Shown: in pieces, positions 24,502-33,099 of the stretch
Numbering within the stretch: the stretch's first letter is position 1
How the letters are laid out: each line of letters begins with the position of its first letter
DNA from: Aliirhizobium smilacinae
GTDB taxonomy: Bacteria; Pseudomonadota; Alphaproteobacteria; Rhizobiales; Rhizobiaceae
Assembly: GCF_006335145.1 (NCBI RefSeq)
Contig: NZ_VDMN01000001.1
Location: forward strand, 1,178,001-1,242,000
Length of the DNA: 64,000 bases
Reading direction: 5' to 3'
The notes under the pieces: generated by a model
Seen by the model: the letters and a program-made list of their open reading frames with translations, nothing else
What the model was told of the DNA's origin: nothing
The model's database searches: none
Position numbers and translations under genes: made by a program

Positions 24502-26040
24502 TTACGCCGCTGCCTTTTTCTCTTCCTTCGGCGCGGCGGCAGCCTTCATCGAAGGAAGCTGGACCGGCTTGAGGCAAAGGGCTGCAACAAGACCGATCGC
24601 GGCGATGGCGGCGGCTGTCAGGAAAAGCGGCGAGAAAGCATCGTGATAAACGGCGGCAACCGCCTGTCGCGATGCTTCCGGAAGACTGGCGAGGATTTTC
24701 GGCGTCAGCGTCTCGATATCGGCAAGGCCCGGTATCGGGGTCGAAGAAGCCTTCAAACCGGTGCCGACGATCGCGCCGAATAGCGAGATTGCGATCGAGG
24801 CGCCGCCCATCCGCATCAGCGCCACGGCGCCGCTGGCTGCGCCGACATCGCCGCGGGGAACGGCATTCTGTACGCCGATGATCGGCGCCTGCTGGCCGAA
24901 GCCGACCGACAGTCCCTGCAGGAACATGATCACTGCGACAACCGTGAGCGAAACATCGTGGCCGATCCGCGAGAAGCAGAACAGCATGACGCAGCTCATC
25001 GCCAGCCCGATGACGGTGAAAGGCTTGTAGCGTCCGGTGATCGAAATCAGCCGGCCGGCCGAAATCGACCCTGCAACGATGCCGCCGGTCAGCGCGATGA
25101 AGAACAGGCCGGCGACCGAGGGCGACAGGCCCGTGGTGGTCTGCAGGAACAGGGCGTAATAGTTGACCAGACCGATACCGACCGAACCGGCGCAGAGCGA
25201 GATGATCAGATAGAGCGAAAAGGTGCTGTCGCGGAAGAGTTTCAGCGGCACGATCGGTTCCGGCACGCGGCTTTCGACGAAGACCCAGAGGCCGGCGCAA
25301 ACGATACCGACGGCCAGCAGTGCGAGCGAGGCAGGAGCGACCAGCGAGCCGAAAATCTGGCGGCTGTCGGCAAAGGCGACGAGGCAGGTAATCGTTGCCG
25401 CCAGAACGACCGCGCCGACATAATCGATCTTCGGCTGACGCGTCGGGCGGCGATAGGGCAACATCATGACGAGGCCGGTAACGACGATGACGCCGAGCGG
25501 CAGATTGATGAGGAAGATCGAGCGCCAGCCGAAGAGATCGCTCATCGTGCCGCCGAGAACGGGGCCAAGGCTGCCCGACGCCATGATCATCAGGCTGGAA
25601 TAACTCTGGTACTTTGCGCGTTCGCGCGGCTCGAAGAGATCCGCGTTGATCGAGAAGATCGACACCATGATGCCGCCGCCGCCAAGCCCCTGGAAAACGC
25701 GGGCGGCGATCAGGCTGTCCATTGACCAGGCGAAACCGCAGGCGAGCGAGCCGAACGTGAAGATGACGATCGCCGCCAGCATGACGTATTTGCGGCCGAA
25801 GAGATCGCCCAGCTTGCCATAGATCGGCATGACCGCGCTTGAGGCAAGAAGGAAGGCGGAGCTGACCCAGCCGAAGCGCTCCATCTGGCCGAACTCACCG
25901 ACGATGGTGGGCAGTGCCGTCGAGACGATCTGGTTATCGAGCGTCGCCATGAACAAGGCCGCCATCAGGAAAGAAAAAACGACTATTTTCTGGCGATGGC
26001 TGTTGACGAGCGGAATGGCGGATTGGGCAACAGGGGTCAT
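24502..26040 (-). CDS. MFS multidrug transporter, DHA2 (14-helix) type
   Basis: A 512-aa major-facilitator antiporter with about 14 hydrophobic helices. The DHA2 signatures are ATLDNQIVSTALPTIV in helix 1 and GKLGDLFGRK between helices 2 and 3, with RVFQGLGGGG in helix 4. It likely exports drugs or other toxic compounds by proton antiport. The C-terminal tail is Ala/Lys-rich. A MarR gene is divergent across 116 bp, and a promoter with an overlapping dyad lies in that gap, so repression by the MarR protein is likely. Confidence 0.92.
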   Translation of the reverse strand: MTPVAQSAIPLVNSHRQKIVVFSFLMAALFMATLDNQIVSTALPTIVGEFGQMERFGWVSSAFLLASSAVMPIYGKLGDLFGRKYVMLAAIVIFTFGSLACGFAWSMDSLIAARVFQGLGGGGIMVSIFSINADLFEPRERAKYQSYSSLMIMASGSLGPVLGGTMSDLFGWRSIFLINLPLGVIVVTGLVMMLPYRRPTRQPKIDYVGAVVLAATITCLVAFADSRQIFGSLVAPASLALLAVGIVCAGLWVFVESRVPEPIVPLKLFRDSTFSLYLIISLCAGSVGIGLVNYYALFLQTTTGLSPSVAGLFFIALTGGIVAGSISAGRLISITGRYKPFTVIGLAMSCVMLFCFSRIGHDVSLTVVAVIMFLQGLSVGFGQQAPIIGVQNAVPRGDVGAASGAVALMRMGGASIAISLFGAIVGTGLKASSTPIPGLADIETLTPKILASLPEASRQAVAAVYHDAFSPLFLTAAAIAAIGLVAALCLKPVQLPSMKAAAAPKEEKKAAA

Positions 26041-26063
26041 GGGATTTCCAATGTGAAGGCGGA

Positions 26064-26092
26064 TTTATGTGCCTTTAGCATATAAATGTCAA
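26064..26092 (-). promoter_or_regulatory. MFS promoter with overlapping MarR-type dyad
   Basis: On the reverse strand TTGACA (26087-26092) and CATAAA (26064-26069) are 17 bp apart, a plausible sigma-70 promoter. The span 26064-26086 is a dyad: TTTAT-G-TGC, CTTTA, GCA-T-ATAAA. A repressor bound there would cover the spacer and the -10. The expected transcript start leaves about 17 nt before the ATG at 26040. Confidence 0.6.
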
Positions 26093-26156
26093 TCACACTT
26101 CCTTGTTAACCTCACATAATTGTTGCGGACCTGCTCCGCTCTGCTATTCTTGCCGG

Positions 26157-26699
26157 ATGATGAACCGCGCGACCGAGACCCTTCCTGCTGCTTCAAAGAC
26201 CGCCGATATTGCCCGTATCAGCGAGATCATGGGACGCATGCGCCTGATGATCGGCCGGCGCGTGATCAGCCGCACGGTCATCGACGACATCGCGCCAAGC
26301 CTGGAGATATCGCATCTCGATGTGCTCGATGCGATGCGGCGCATCGACGGCGAAGTGACGGTCGGTGCGATAGCCGACGCCATGCGGCTCGACCCGTCGC
26401 GCGGAAGCAGGCTGGTGACGGAACTGGTGACGCAAGGGATACTGAAGCGTGACGCCTCGCAGATGGATGGTCGCCGTTCCATCCTGGTGCGCACGGAGAT
26501 GGGCGACCGGCTTCTCAAGGAAATCCACGCCACCAAACGTCGGCTGCTGGCATCGATGCTGGACGGATGGACGGAAGATGAACTCAGCGCCTTCGCCGTG
26601 CTGTTCGACAAATTCGTCAGCCGGTTCGAAAATACCTATAGCAACGACAAGGGCGGCCCACCGCTGCCGACACCGTTTCTGGCGAAAACACCCTCATAG
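26157..26699 (+). CDS. MarR-family regulator
   Basis: A 180-aa MarR-type winged-helix regulator. The DNA-binding part reads VGAIADAMRLDPSRGSRLVTEL followed by RDASQMDGRRSILVRTEMG. It begins with two Met codons at 26157 and 26160. A C-terminal 20 residues rich in Pro/Gly is likely disordered. It is divergent from the MFS pump, and the dyad at 26064-26086 is its likely operator. The ligand is unknown. No strong ribosome site precedes the start. Confidence 0.88.
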   Translation: MMNRATETLPAASKTADIARISEIMGRMRLMIGRRVISRTVIDDIAPSLEISHLDVLDAMRRIDGEVTVGAIADAMRLDPSRGSRLVTELVTQGILKRDASQMDGRRSILVRTEMGDRLLKEIHATKRRLLASMLDGWTEDELSAFAVLFDKFVSRFENTYSNDKGGPPLPTPFLAKTPS

Positions 26700-26705
26700 A
26701 ATATC

Positions 26706-28211
26706 TCAGGCCGATACGAACAGCCTGTCGCGACCAAGCGCCTTCGCCTCGTACATGGAATGGTCGGCGCTGGCGAGCAGGTCTTCGGCCGCCTCGCCAT
26801 CTTCGGGAAAGAAAGCAACACCCATGCTGCAGGTGGCGTTGACCACTGCCCCATCGACGGTAACCGGCTCGGAAATCAAATTTCGCAGTGTATCAAGCCG
26901 GCGCAGCACGCCACTCTGGTCGTGATCCGGATTGCTGAAGACGATGGCGAATTCGTCACCGCCAAGCCGGACGATGAGGTCGCTCGCGCGAATACATCGG
27001 GACATGCGGCCGGCAAGCGTTTTCAAGACTTCATCACCCGCCCCATGGCCGAGCGTATCGTTGATCGATTTGAAGTTGTCGAGATCCAGATAGGCGACGG
27101 TCACCTTGCGGTTTTCTCGCCGCGCCTCGTGCAGGATGCGGCTGAACTGGGCCCAGAAGAGCGTTCGATTGGGCAGACCGGTGAGCGGATCGTGATGCGC
27201 CAGATGCCGGATGCGCCGCTCGCTTTCGGCCCGCTCTATGGCAATGCCAGCAAGATCCGTCGCCATCGCCATCAGTTCCAGTTCAAGCGGTGTCGGCTCG
27301 CGGGTTGTGGGGGAATAGAGCGCGAAGGTGCCCAGCACACGCGCCTCTGCCGCGATGATCGGCGTCGACCAGCAGGAGCGAAAGCCAAACAGGGTCCCAA
27401 GCTCGCGGTATTGCTCCCAGAGCGGATTTTCCTGCACGTCGGCTACCGTCACCGAGGTACCCAACCATGCCGCCGTACCGCAGGAGCCGCGACCGGGACC
27501 GATCTCCATACCCTCGATGAGCTGCACATAGGATGGTGACAGACCAGGCGCAGCACCTCCCGAAAGGTGCCTGCAGTCCTCATCGAGCAGCATCACCGCG
27601 CCCTTTACATCCTGCAGTTGGGACTCGACCAGCTGGACGAGAGCATTCAGCACGACGTCGAGCGGCTGGCCGCGCGCAATCATTTCAAGCAGCCGGGCGT
27701 GACCGTGGCGCAAATCCTCCTGCCGTTTTCGCTCGCTGATGTCGCGCGAAATGCTGACCAGTCCGACGATCTGTCCGGCGGAATTTCGCAGAGCGGTTTT
27801 CGAGATGGACAGCCAGAATGGCTTGCCGTCATGGCGGACGAGATATTCCTCGTGTTTATCGACGGCGGTACCGTTTTCCATCACCGCCTGCTCCATGGCG
27901 AAAAGCCGGTTTGCCGTCTCGCCGATGAAGACGTCGAAATCGGTCTTGCCGAGAAGGCTGGAATAATCGCTGATATCGGCCGCGCGGCAGACAGCCTCGT
28001 TGGCGAAAACAAAGCGGCTGCGGCGATCCTTGATTGAAATGAAATCCGGCAACTGATCCAGCAATCTGAGTCCTGTCAGCTCCTGCAACGCTTCCGCAAG
28101 GTCCAGCGCACAGCCGCTGTCCATCGCGGTGCGTCGCAGACGCTCGCACGCATCCTCAAATGCTTCCCTCGGCGTTTCTACCGTCATGTCATATGATGCG
28201 GGAATTACCAT
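26706..28211 (-). CDS. diguanylate cyclase with PAS and GAF domains
   Basis: A 501-aa cytoplasmic signalling protein: PAS domain about residues 50-160, GAF domain about 180-330, and GGDEF about 335-500. The active site LGGDEF is at residues 416-421. An RxxD inhibitory site (RASD, 408-411) lies five residues before it, so product feedback is expected. It should make cyclic-di-GMP. PAS and GAF imply sensing of a small ligand, light or redox; no cofactor is evident. GGAGACGG lies before ATG 28211; the frame extends to 28277 without a ribosome site. It converges on the marR gene with a 6-bp gap. Confidence 0.93.
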   Translation of the reverse strand: MVIPASYDMTVETPREAFEDACERLRRTAMDSGCALDLAEALQELTGLRLLDQLPDFISIKDRRSRFVFANEAVCRAADISDYSSLLGKTDFDVFIGETANRLFAMEQAVMENGTAVDKHEEYLVRHDGKPFWLSISKTALRNSAGQIVGLVSISRDISERKRQEDLRHGHARLLEMIARGQPLDVVLNALVQLVESQLQDVKGAVMLLDEDCRHLSGGAAPGLSPSYVQLIEGMEIGPGRGSCGTAAWLGTSVTVADVQENPLWEQYRELGTLFGFRSCWSTPIIAAEARVLGTFALYSPTTREPTPLELELMAMATDLAGIAIERAESERRIRHLAHHDPLTGLPNRTLFWAQFSRILHEARRENRKVTVAYLDLDNFKSINDTLGHGAGDEVLKTLAGRMSRCIRASDLIVRLGGDEFAIVFSNPDHDQSGVLRRLDTLRNLISEPVTVDGAVVNATCSMGVAFFPEDGEAAEDLLASADHSMYEAKALGRDRLFVSA

Positions 28212-28427
28212 GTCCGTCTCCAAGCCCCCGAAACGTCCAGAAATTGCACAACCAATGCAATACACCTTAAAAAGCAATCCCTACCCCTTGCTTAAGATAT
28301 TCCTGCAACGGCCAGTCTTGTTGAGATGATGGCAAAGTTTTTACCCGTAGGCGCAAATATTTATGACGCAGGTCGATCACACATACTGCAATAGACAATT
28401 CTTTATTGACGCGGCGAGGAAAGCTGG

Positions 28428-29801
28428 ATGATTTCGAAACGACGGCTGCTTGCAGGATTGGCCGGAACAACTGGTGCAATGGCGCTTGCCCGGCCAACGG
28501 CTGCCCGATCACCGGTCATTTCCACTGGCGAACTACGCGGCTCGATCGACGCCGGCGCCCATGGCGTTTCGCCCAACGGCGGCGACGCCTCGCGGCGCAA
28601 TCTCGAAAGGCTGCTTGCCGATGCCGCCGCCAAGAACATGCCTATCTTTCTACAGCCCGGCGATTATCCGATATCGGGTCTTAACCTGCCTGACGGCACT
28701 CGTCTCGTCGGGATTGCGGGGGCGACGCGCCTTGTCCATTCCGGCAGTGGGATATTGTTGCGCGCGGAAAATGCCCGACGCATAGAACTGTCCGGCCTCG
28801 TCATCGACGGTGCTGATCGCGTGCTTGCAGGCGACGCGCTGGCGATCGCGCATTTTCGCGGCGTGACGGAGCTTGTCGTCGAGAATTGCGATGTGATCAA
28901 TTCCGACAAGACTGGTCTGCATCTGGAGGGTTGCGGCGGCAGGATCGGGCGCAACCGCATTTCACGCGCCGCCGAATACGGGCTTTATGCGGTCAACAGC
29001 GCCAGTCTTTCGGTAATGGACAATAGCATCTCCGACTGCGGCAATGGCGGCATCCTCATTCATCGCTGGGAGACGGGCACGGACGGGACGATGGTTTCCG
29101 GCAACCGCATCGCCCGCACCGGAGCGACCAATGGCGGCACCGGCCAATACGGCAATGCGATCAACCTTTATCGCGCCCATGACGTGATCGTTTCGGGCAA
29201 CCATATTTCGGACTCGGCCTTTTCTGCCATTCGCGCCAACAGCGCCTCGAATGCGATGATATCGGGCAATCATTGCACCGCGTCGGGCGAAACCGCCATC
29301 TATGCGGAATTTTCCTTCGAGGGCGCGATGATTGCTGGCAATCTGGTGGATGGCGCGGCGAACGGCATTTCGGTCGTCAATTTCAACGAGGGCGGTCGGC
29401 TTGCGACCGTCGCGAACAATATCGTGCGCAATCTGCGGCTGACCGGCCCTTACACGGTCGAGGACCCGATCTTCGGCGTCGGCATCAGCGCCGAGGCGGA
29501 TACGGCGGTGACGGGCAATGTGGTCGAGAACGCTCCGTTCTGCGGCCTTGCTTTCGGTTTCGGCCCTTACCTGCGCAATGTCGCGGCCACCGGCAATATC
29601 GTCCGCGAGGTCGCAGTGGGCTGCGCCGTAACTGTGGTGGAAGGTGCCGGTGGCGCGATCATCGCCAACAACATTTTTCAGGGAGCAAAGCGGGGCGCGA
29701 TCGTCGGTTATCGGTGGAGAGAGGCGTCGACGGGTGATCTGGCGAAAAGCGGCAGTGAAGAGTTCGGCCACCTGACGATTGAGGGCAACCGGGTGAGTTA
29801 G
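28428..29801 (+). CDS. Tat-exported beta-helix repeat protein (TIGR03808-like)
   Basis: A 457-aa protein with an N-terminal twin-arginine signal (MISKRRLLAGLAGTTGAMALA). The body is made of repeated parallel-beta-helix turns with phrases such as VSGNRIA, VSGNHIS, ISGNHCT and IAGNLVDG. It matches the twin-arginine-translocated uncharacterised repeat protein family seen in rhizobia. A carbohydrate-active or adhesive function is possible but unproven. GAGGAAAG lies before ATG 28428. The last 4 bp overlap the parE stop on the other strand. The 216-bp gap to the cyclase start holds AT-rich promoter-like sequence but nothing certain. Confidence 0.88.
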   Translation: MISKRRLLAGLAGTTGAMALARPTAARSPVISTGELRGSIDAGAHGVSPNGGDASRRNLERLLADAAAKNMPIFLQPGDYPISGLNLPDGTRLVGIAGATRLVHSGSGILLRAENARRIELSGLVIDGADRVLAGDALAIAHFRGVTELVVENCDVINSDKTGLHLEGCGGRIGRNRISRAAEYGLYAVNSASLSVMDNSISDCGNGGILIHRWETGTDGTMVSGNRIARTGATNGGTGQYGNAINLYRAHDVIVSGNHISDSAFSAIRANSASNAMISGNHCTASGETAIYAEFSFEGAMIAGNLVDGAANGISVVNFNEGGRLATVANNIVRNLRLTGPYTVEDPIFGVGISAEADTAVTGNVVENAPFCGLAFGFGPYLRNVAATGNIVREVAVGCAVTVVEGAGGAIIANNIFQGAKRGAIVGYRWREASTGDLAKSGSEEFGHLTIEGNRVS

Positions 29802-30115
29802 CCATCCGTGTCTGGTGCGTAATCGTCGGCATCGATATCCCGACCGCGGTGGTAGATGCGAGCGATCCGCACCACATCCCCTCGGACCTGGAAGGCTATT
29901 GTCGCCCTGCGCCTGTACCCAACAAGACGAAGATTGGGCCAAAGATCATCGCGCAGCATTCCGCGCTGCGGAAAAGTCGAGAAACCAAGGCAATAGGCTT
30001 TGATTTTTCTGACATACTCCCGAGCCTCCCTGAGACCCATTTCGGGCGCGAGATAGATAAAAAGATCTTCCAGGTCATCACTTGCGGCAGGCGAGAAGAC
30101 GACCGTGTAGCTCAT
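29798..30115 (-). CDS. parE: ParE/RelE-family toxin
   Basis: A 105-aa type II toxin of the ParE/RelE superfamily. The fold pattern is YTVVFSPAASDDLEDLFIYLA, then RGMLRDDLWPNLRLVGYRRRATIAFQV and RIYHRGRDIDADDY. ParE toxins poison gyrase; some relatives cut mRNA, and the two cannot be separated here. It overlaps the antitoxin gene by 4 bp (ATGA), antitoxin first. Its 3' end overlaps the neighbouring beta-helix gene by 4 bp, tail to tail. Confidence 0.88.
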   Translation of the reverse strand: MSYTVVFSPAASDDLEDLFIYLAPEMGLREAREYVRKIKAYCLGFSTFPQRGMLRDDLWPNLRLVGYRRRATIAFQVRGDVVRIARIYHRGRDIDADDYAPDTDG

Positions 30116-30399
30116 CGCTTTTCCTGCTCCGCAAGCAGGGAAGCAAGCCTCGCATCAAGCCTTCGGTCTACCTCTTCAGCCGTCAGCAAGCGCTCGGGAT
30201 GTTCCTCAATCTCTTTCATCGTCGGCACGACCTCTTCCACCAGCCACTTCTCGATCGCCGCATCGCGCGCGATCAGGGTGCGCAGGCCGTCGCGGATGAC
30301 CTCGCTTTCGGAAGCATATTCTCCCGACGAAACCTTGGCCTTGACCATTTCCGCCATTTCGATCGGAAGCGTGATGCTGAGGGACTGGGTAGTGCGCAT
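30112..30399 (-). CDS. parD: ParD/CopG-family antitoxin
   Basis: A 95-aa ribbon-helix-helix antitoxin. The N-terminal DNA-binding strand and helices are QSLSITLPIEMAEMVKAKV and SESEVIRDGLRTLIARD; the C-terminal half is a toxin-binding helix rich in Glu/Arg. It precedes parE by the usual 4-bp overlap and should repress the operon. A GATAA/TTATC repeat flanks its ribosome site (30400-30419), which may be the operator. The pair may stabilise this chromosomal segment. Confidence 0.88.
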   Translation of the reverse strand: MRTTQSLSITLPIEMAEMVKAKVSSGEYASESEVIRDGLRTLIARDAAIEKWLVEEVVPTMKEIEEHPERLLTAEEVDRRLDARLASLLAEQEKR

Positions 30400-30529
30400 G
30401 ATAATCTCCTGGCGTTATCCGACACGATTAAATCCTATCGAAAACTTTCATCGACGTCCAACACCGGATGATCTTCCGTTCGTCATCGAACCTCTTTAGG
30501 TTCGCCGCCAATTCATGAAGGAGACTTTG

Positions 30530-31177
30530 ATGCTGAAGATATATGGGGTTTACCGTTCGCGGGCGACGCGGCCGCTCTGGCTCCTCGAGGAAATCGGCCT
30601 GCCGTTCGAGCATGTGCCGATCATCCAGGCCTATCGACTGCCGGATACGTCGGCTCCCGGCTGCCCGGTGCATACACAGTCGAGCGAGTTTCTCGCCGTC
30701 AACCCGATGGGATCGATCCCGTCGATCGACGACGACGGTTTCCTGCTGCACGAGTCGCTTGCCATCTCGCTTTATCTCGCCCGCAAGTACGGCGGCGATT
30801 TCGGCCCGAAGGATATCGGGGAAGAGGCGCTGATGGTGCAGTGGTCGCTGTTTGCGGCGACCAGCATCGAGACCCTTGCGCTGAAGATCCAGTCGACCAA
30901 GGGAGATACACCTGAAGGCATCGCGGCGATCGATGATGCGGCCGACGCGCTTGTGCGTCCTTTCGACGTGCTCGAAAAGCATCTTGCGACAACGCATTAT
31001 CTCGTCGGTGACCGTTTTACCGCCGCGGATATCAATGTCGTCGAGATCCTGCGTTATGCGCGCGGTTATCATCCGCTGTTCGACGCCCGCCCGTCGCTGA
31101 AGGCCTGGTACGAGGCCTGTATCCACCGCCCGGGCTACCAGGCGATGTGGGCGAAGCGCAACGCCGAGCCGGCATGA
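30530..31177 (+). CDS. glutathione S-transferase-like protein
   Basis: A 215-aa protein with GST fold. The N-terminal thioredoxin-like half contains LKIYGVYRSRATRPLWLLEEIG and NPMGSIPSIDDDGFLLHESLAI (the cis-Pro and Ser of the glutathione site). The C-terminal helical half contains DRFTAADINVVEILRYARG. Substrate unknown. The ATG at 30530 is preceded by AAGGAG; the ATG at 30515 is the codon just before that ribosome site. It converges with a LysR gene. Confidence 0.9.
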   Translation: MLKIYGVYRSRATRPLWLLEEIGLPFEHVPIIQAYRLPDTSAPGCPVHTQSSEFLAVNPMGSIPSIDDDGFLLHESLAISLYLARKYGGDFGPKDIGEEALMVQWSLFAATSIETLALKIQSTKGDTPEGIAAIDDAADALVRPFDVLEKHLATTHYLVGDRFTAADINVVEILRYARGYHPLFDARPSLKAWYEACIHRPGYQAMWAKRNAEPA

Positions 31178-31186
31178 TCTGATCGC

Positions 31187-32077
31187 TTATACGGGCTGCA
31201 ATTCCGCCAGCTCCTCCGTCAGCCACCGATGAAAGGCTTTGACCTTCTGTGGCTGGCGCATGCCGGCGGGTGTGACGAAATAATGCCCGAAACCGGTCGC
31301 AGCCCGGACCGAAAAGGGCTCGACCAGCTTTCCTTCCTTCAGCTGATAACCGGCTAGCGTCTGCCAGGCGAGCATCACGCCCTCGCCCCTTATCGTTGCG
31401 TCGAGGCAGAGTGACGCCTCGCTGAAGACGTGGCGGACCTGCATCTGCCGTCCTTCGAGCCCGACTTCCCGCAGCCAGACATCCCAGGAGAACATTGCCG
31501 GTCCGTCGATGATCGCCGGCAGTTTCAGAATATCGTCAGGCTTTTTCAATCGTGCCGCCAGAGCGGGCGCGCAGACGGGAAAGACCAGCTGGGGCAGAAG
31601 CAGTTGCGCATCGACACCCGGCCATTTGCCAGCGCCGACGCGGATGCCGAGATCCACTCCATCGGCGACAAAATCTGCCATAGCCACCGTCGCATCGATG
31701 CGCAGCCGGATTTCTGGATGCAATGCCGTGAAGCGGTCCAGCCGGTGTACGAGAAAACGGGCGGCAAAAACCGGTGCAACGGAGATCGTCAGCAGCTTCT
31801 CATCGCGCGGCCGGCCGATCGCCACCGCTTCCGACAGGCTGCGAAAACCTTCCGTCAGCCGCGCCAGCATCGGCCTTGCCGTATCCAGCGGCACCATACC
31901 CTTCGGCAGGCGCTGAAAGACGGGATGCCCGAGCTGCGCTTCCGCCTTTATAATCTGCTGGCTGACAGCGCCGATCGAGACGCCAAGCTCCGTTGCCGCC
32001 GCCTGCAGAGAGCCGAGGCGCGCCACGGCTTCCAGTGCCCGAAGACCGTTGAGATGCACGAGATTGAGGTTGCTCAT
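31187..32077 (-). CDS. LysR-family regulator, GcvA-like
   Basis: A 296-aa LysR-type factor of the GcvA group: LNGLRALEAVARLGSLQAAATELGVSIGAVSQQI for the helix-turn-helix, and a C-terminal effector domain with GVDLGIRVGAGKWPG and MLAWQTLAGYQL. It is divergent from a 71-aa small gene, with a dyad between them. It may regulate that small gene or the neighbouring GST; the target is not certain. Confidence 0.9.
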   Translation of the reverse strand: MSNLNLVHLNGLRALEAVARLGSLQAAATELGVSIGAVSQQIIKAEAQLGHPVFQRLPKGMVPLDTARPMLARLTEGFRSLSEAVAIGRPRDEKLLTISVAPVFAARFLVHRLDRFTALHPEIRLRIDATVAMADFVADGVDLGIRVGAGKWPGVDAQLLLPQLVFPVCAPALAARLKKPDDILKLPAIIDGPAMFSWDVWLREVGLEGRQMQVRHVFSEASLCLDATIRGEGVMLAWQTLAGYQLKEGKLVEPFSVRAATGFGHYFVTPAGMRQPQKVKAFHRWLTEELAELQPV

Positions 32078-32147
32078 ATAGAAAACCTATAACGAGAACC
32101 TGAGAATGTCGATTGTAGTGGCGCCGGTCGCAAACCATATTCACCCT

Positions 32148-32168
32148 GCAAATGAAACCAGCATTTGC
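32148..32168. promoter_or_regulatory. inverted repeat before small gene
   Basis: GCAAATG-AAACCAG-CATTTGC is a perfect 7-7-7 inverted repeat. It ends 10 bp before the ATG of the small gene at 32179, close to its ribosome site. It may be an operator for the LysR protein or a hairpin that limits translation. Confidence 0.45.
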
Positions 32169-32178
32169 GAGGTGAAAG

Positions 32179-32394
32179 ATGAACACCCTCAAGATTTTCT
32201 TGAACTCGATAATCCGCCTGAATAGGCGTTTCCAGGCAACAGAGCCTTTCGAACAGAACCCCTTCGACCATCCGGACATTTGCGCAATGGATCTGCGACA
32301 GCTCGCCGATCTGCCGATGCCTTACCTTCCTGCCGCGCCTATCGTGGAGGCCAAAACTCAGCCTGAAATCGTGCCGCTCGCGCGCTGCGCATAG
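32179..32394 (+). CDS. small hypothetical protein, 71 aa
   Basis: A 71-aa protein opening MNTLKIFLNSIIRLNRRFQ, an amphipathic basic helix, followed by FDHPDICAMDLRQLADLPMPYLP. GAGGTGAAAG precedes the ATG. The divergent LysR gene suggests it is regulated by it; genes of this length and pattern next to GcvA-like regulators occur in Rhizobiaceae, from memory. Function unknown. No transmembrane span is convincing. The gene converges with the second GST gene. Confidence 0.6.
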   Translation: MNTLKIFLNSIIRLNRRFQATEPFEQNPFDHPDICAMDLRQLADLPMPYLPAAPIVEAKTQPEIVPLARCA

Positions 32395-32397
32395 GCT

Positions 32398-33021
32398 TCA
32401 GGCCGCGCGCTCTTCCGCCAGGGCCTTCTGCACGGCCGGGCGCTCCAGCATCAAACGGTAATGCGCGTGTACCCGCGGAAAATCCGCGATCTCCACACTG
32501 TCGCTCTTCAGCCAACCGGACATCAGGAAGAGATAGGGATCAGCGGTCGAATATTGCTCTCCCAGCACATAGGGGCCTTCGAGCATGCCGTCCTCGATCA
32601 GGCGAAAACAATCGCTCATCACCTGCGGCAGCTTGTTCTTCATATCCTCGAATGAGGTTTCCTGATCGGCCCAGCGATACCCGCGCCGGCCATGCGCGTG
32701 AGCGACATGCACTGTGGACGCCATATAGGCGTTGAAGGCCTGCATCTTCGCGAAAAGAAAGGGATCGGAAAGCGGCGCGAGATTGGCCTCAGGCGCTGCC
32801 TGGGCGATGTAGCCAAGAATGGCGACGGTTTCGGTGACGACGCCCTTTCCCGTCACCAGTGCGGGCACGCGACCCTTGGGATTGATTTCAAGATAAGCGT
32901 CCGATCGCTGCTCGCCCCCGGCGGTGTTCAGTTTTTTCAGCTCATAGGGCAAGCCGGATTCGGCGAGCGTTATATGGCTGGCAAGCGCGCAACTGCCGGG
33001 CGCGAAATAAAGCGTATTCAT
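32398..33021 (-). CDS. glutathione S-transferase
   Basis: A 207-aa GST. The N-terminus MNTLYFAPGSCALASHITLAESG contains the Ser/Cys of the beta-class active site (PGSCALA). INPKGRVPALVTGKG contains the cis-Pro; the C-terminal domain has STADPYLFLMSGWL. Compared with the other GST in the window, this one is closer to the bacterial beta class. ATG 33021 lies after AGGAGG; the ATG at 33027 is adjacent to that site and unlikely. Confidence 0.92.
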   Translation of the reverse strand: MNTLYFAPGSCALASHITLAESGLPYELKKLNTAGGEQRSDAYLEINPKGRVPALVTGKGVVTETVAILGYIAQAAPEANLAPLSDPFLFAKMQAFNAYMASTVHVAHAHGRRGYRWADQETSFEDMKNKLPQVMSDCFRLIEDGMLEGPYVLGEQYSTADPYLFLMSGWLKSDSVEIADFPRVHAHYRLMLERPAVQKALAEERAA

Positions 33022-33099
33022 CGACATCCTCCTGATCTGCGACAGTCATAACACGACAACAGGCGCAGACCAGTGCGGAGCGATGCGGGCGCTCTCCTA

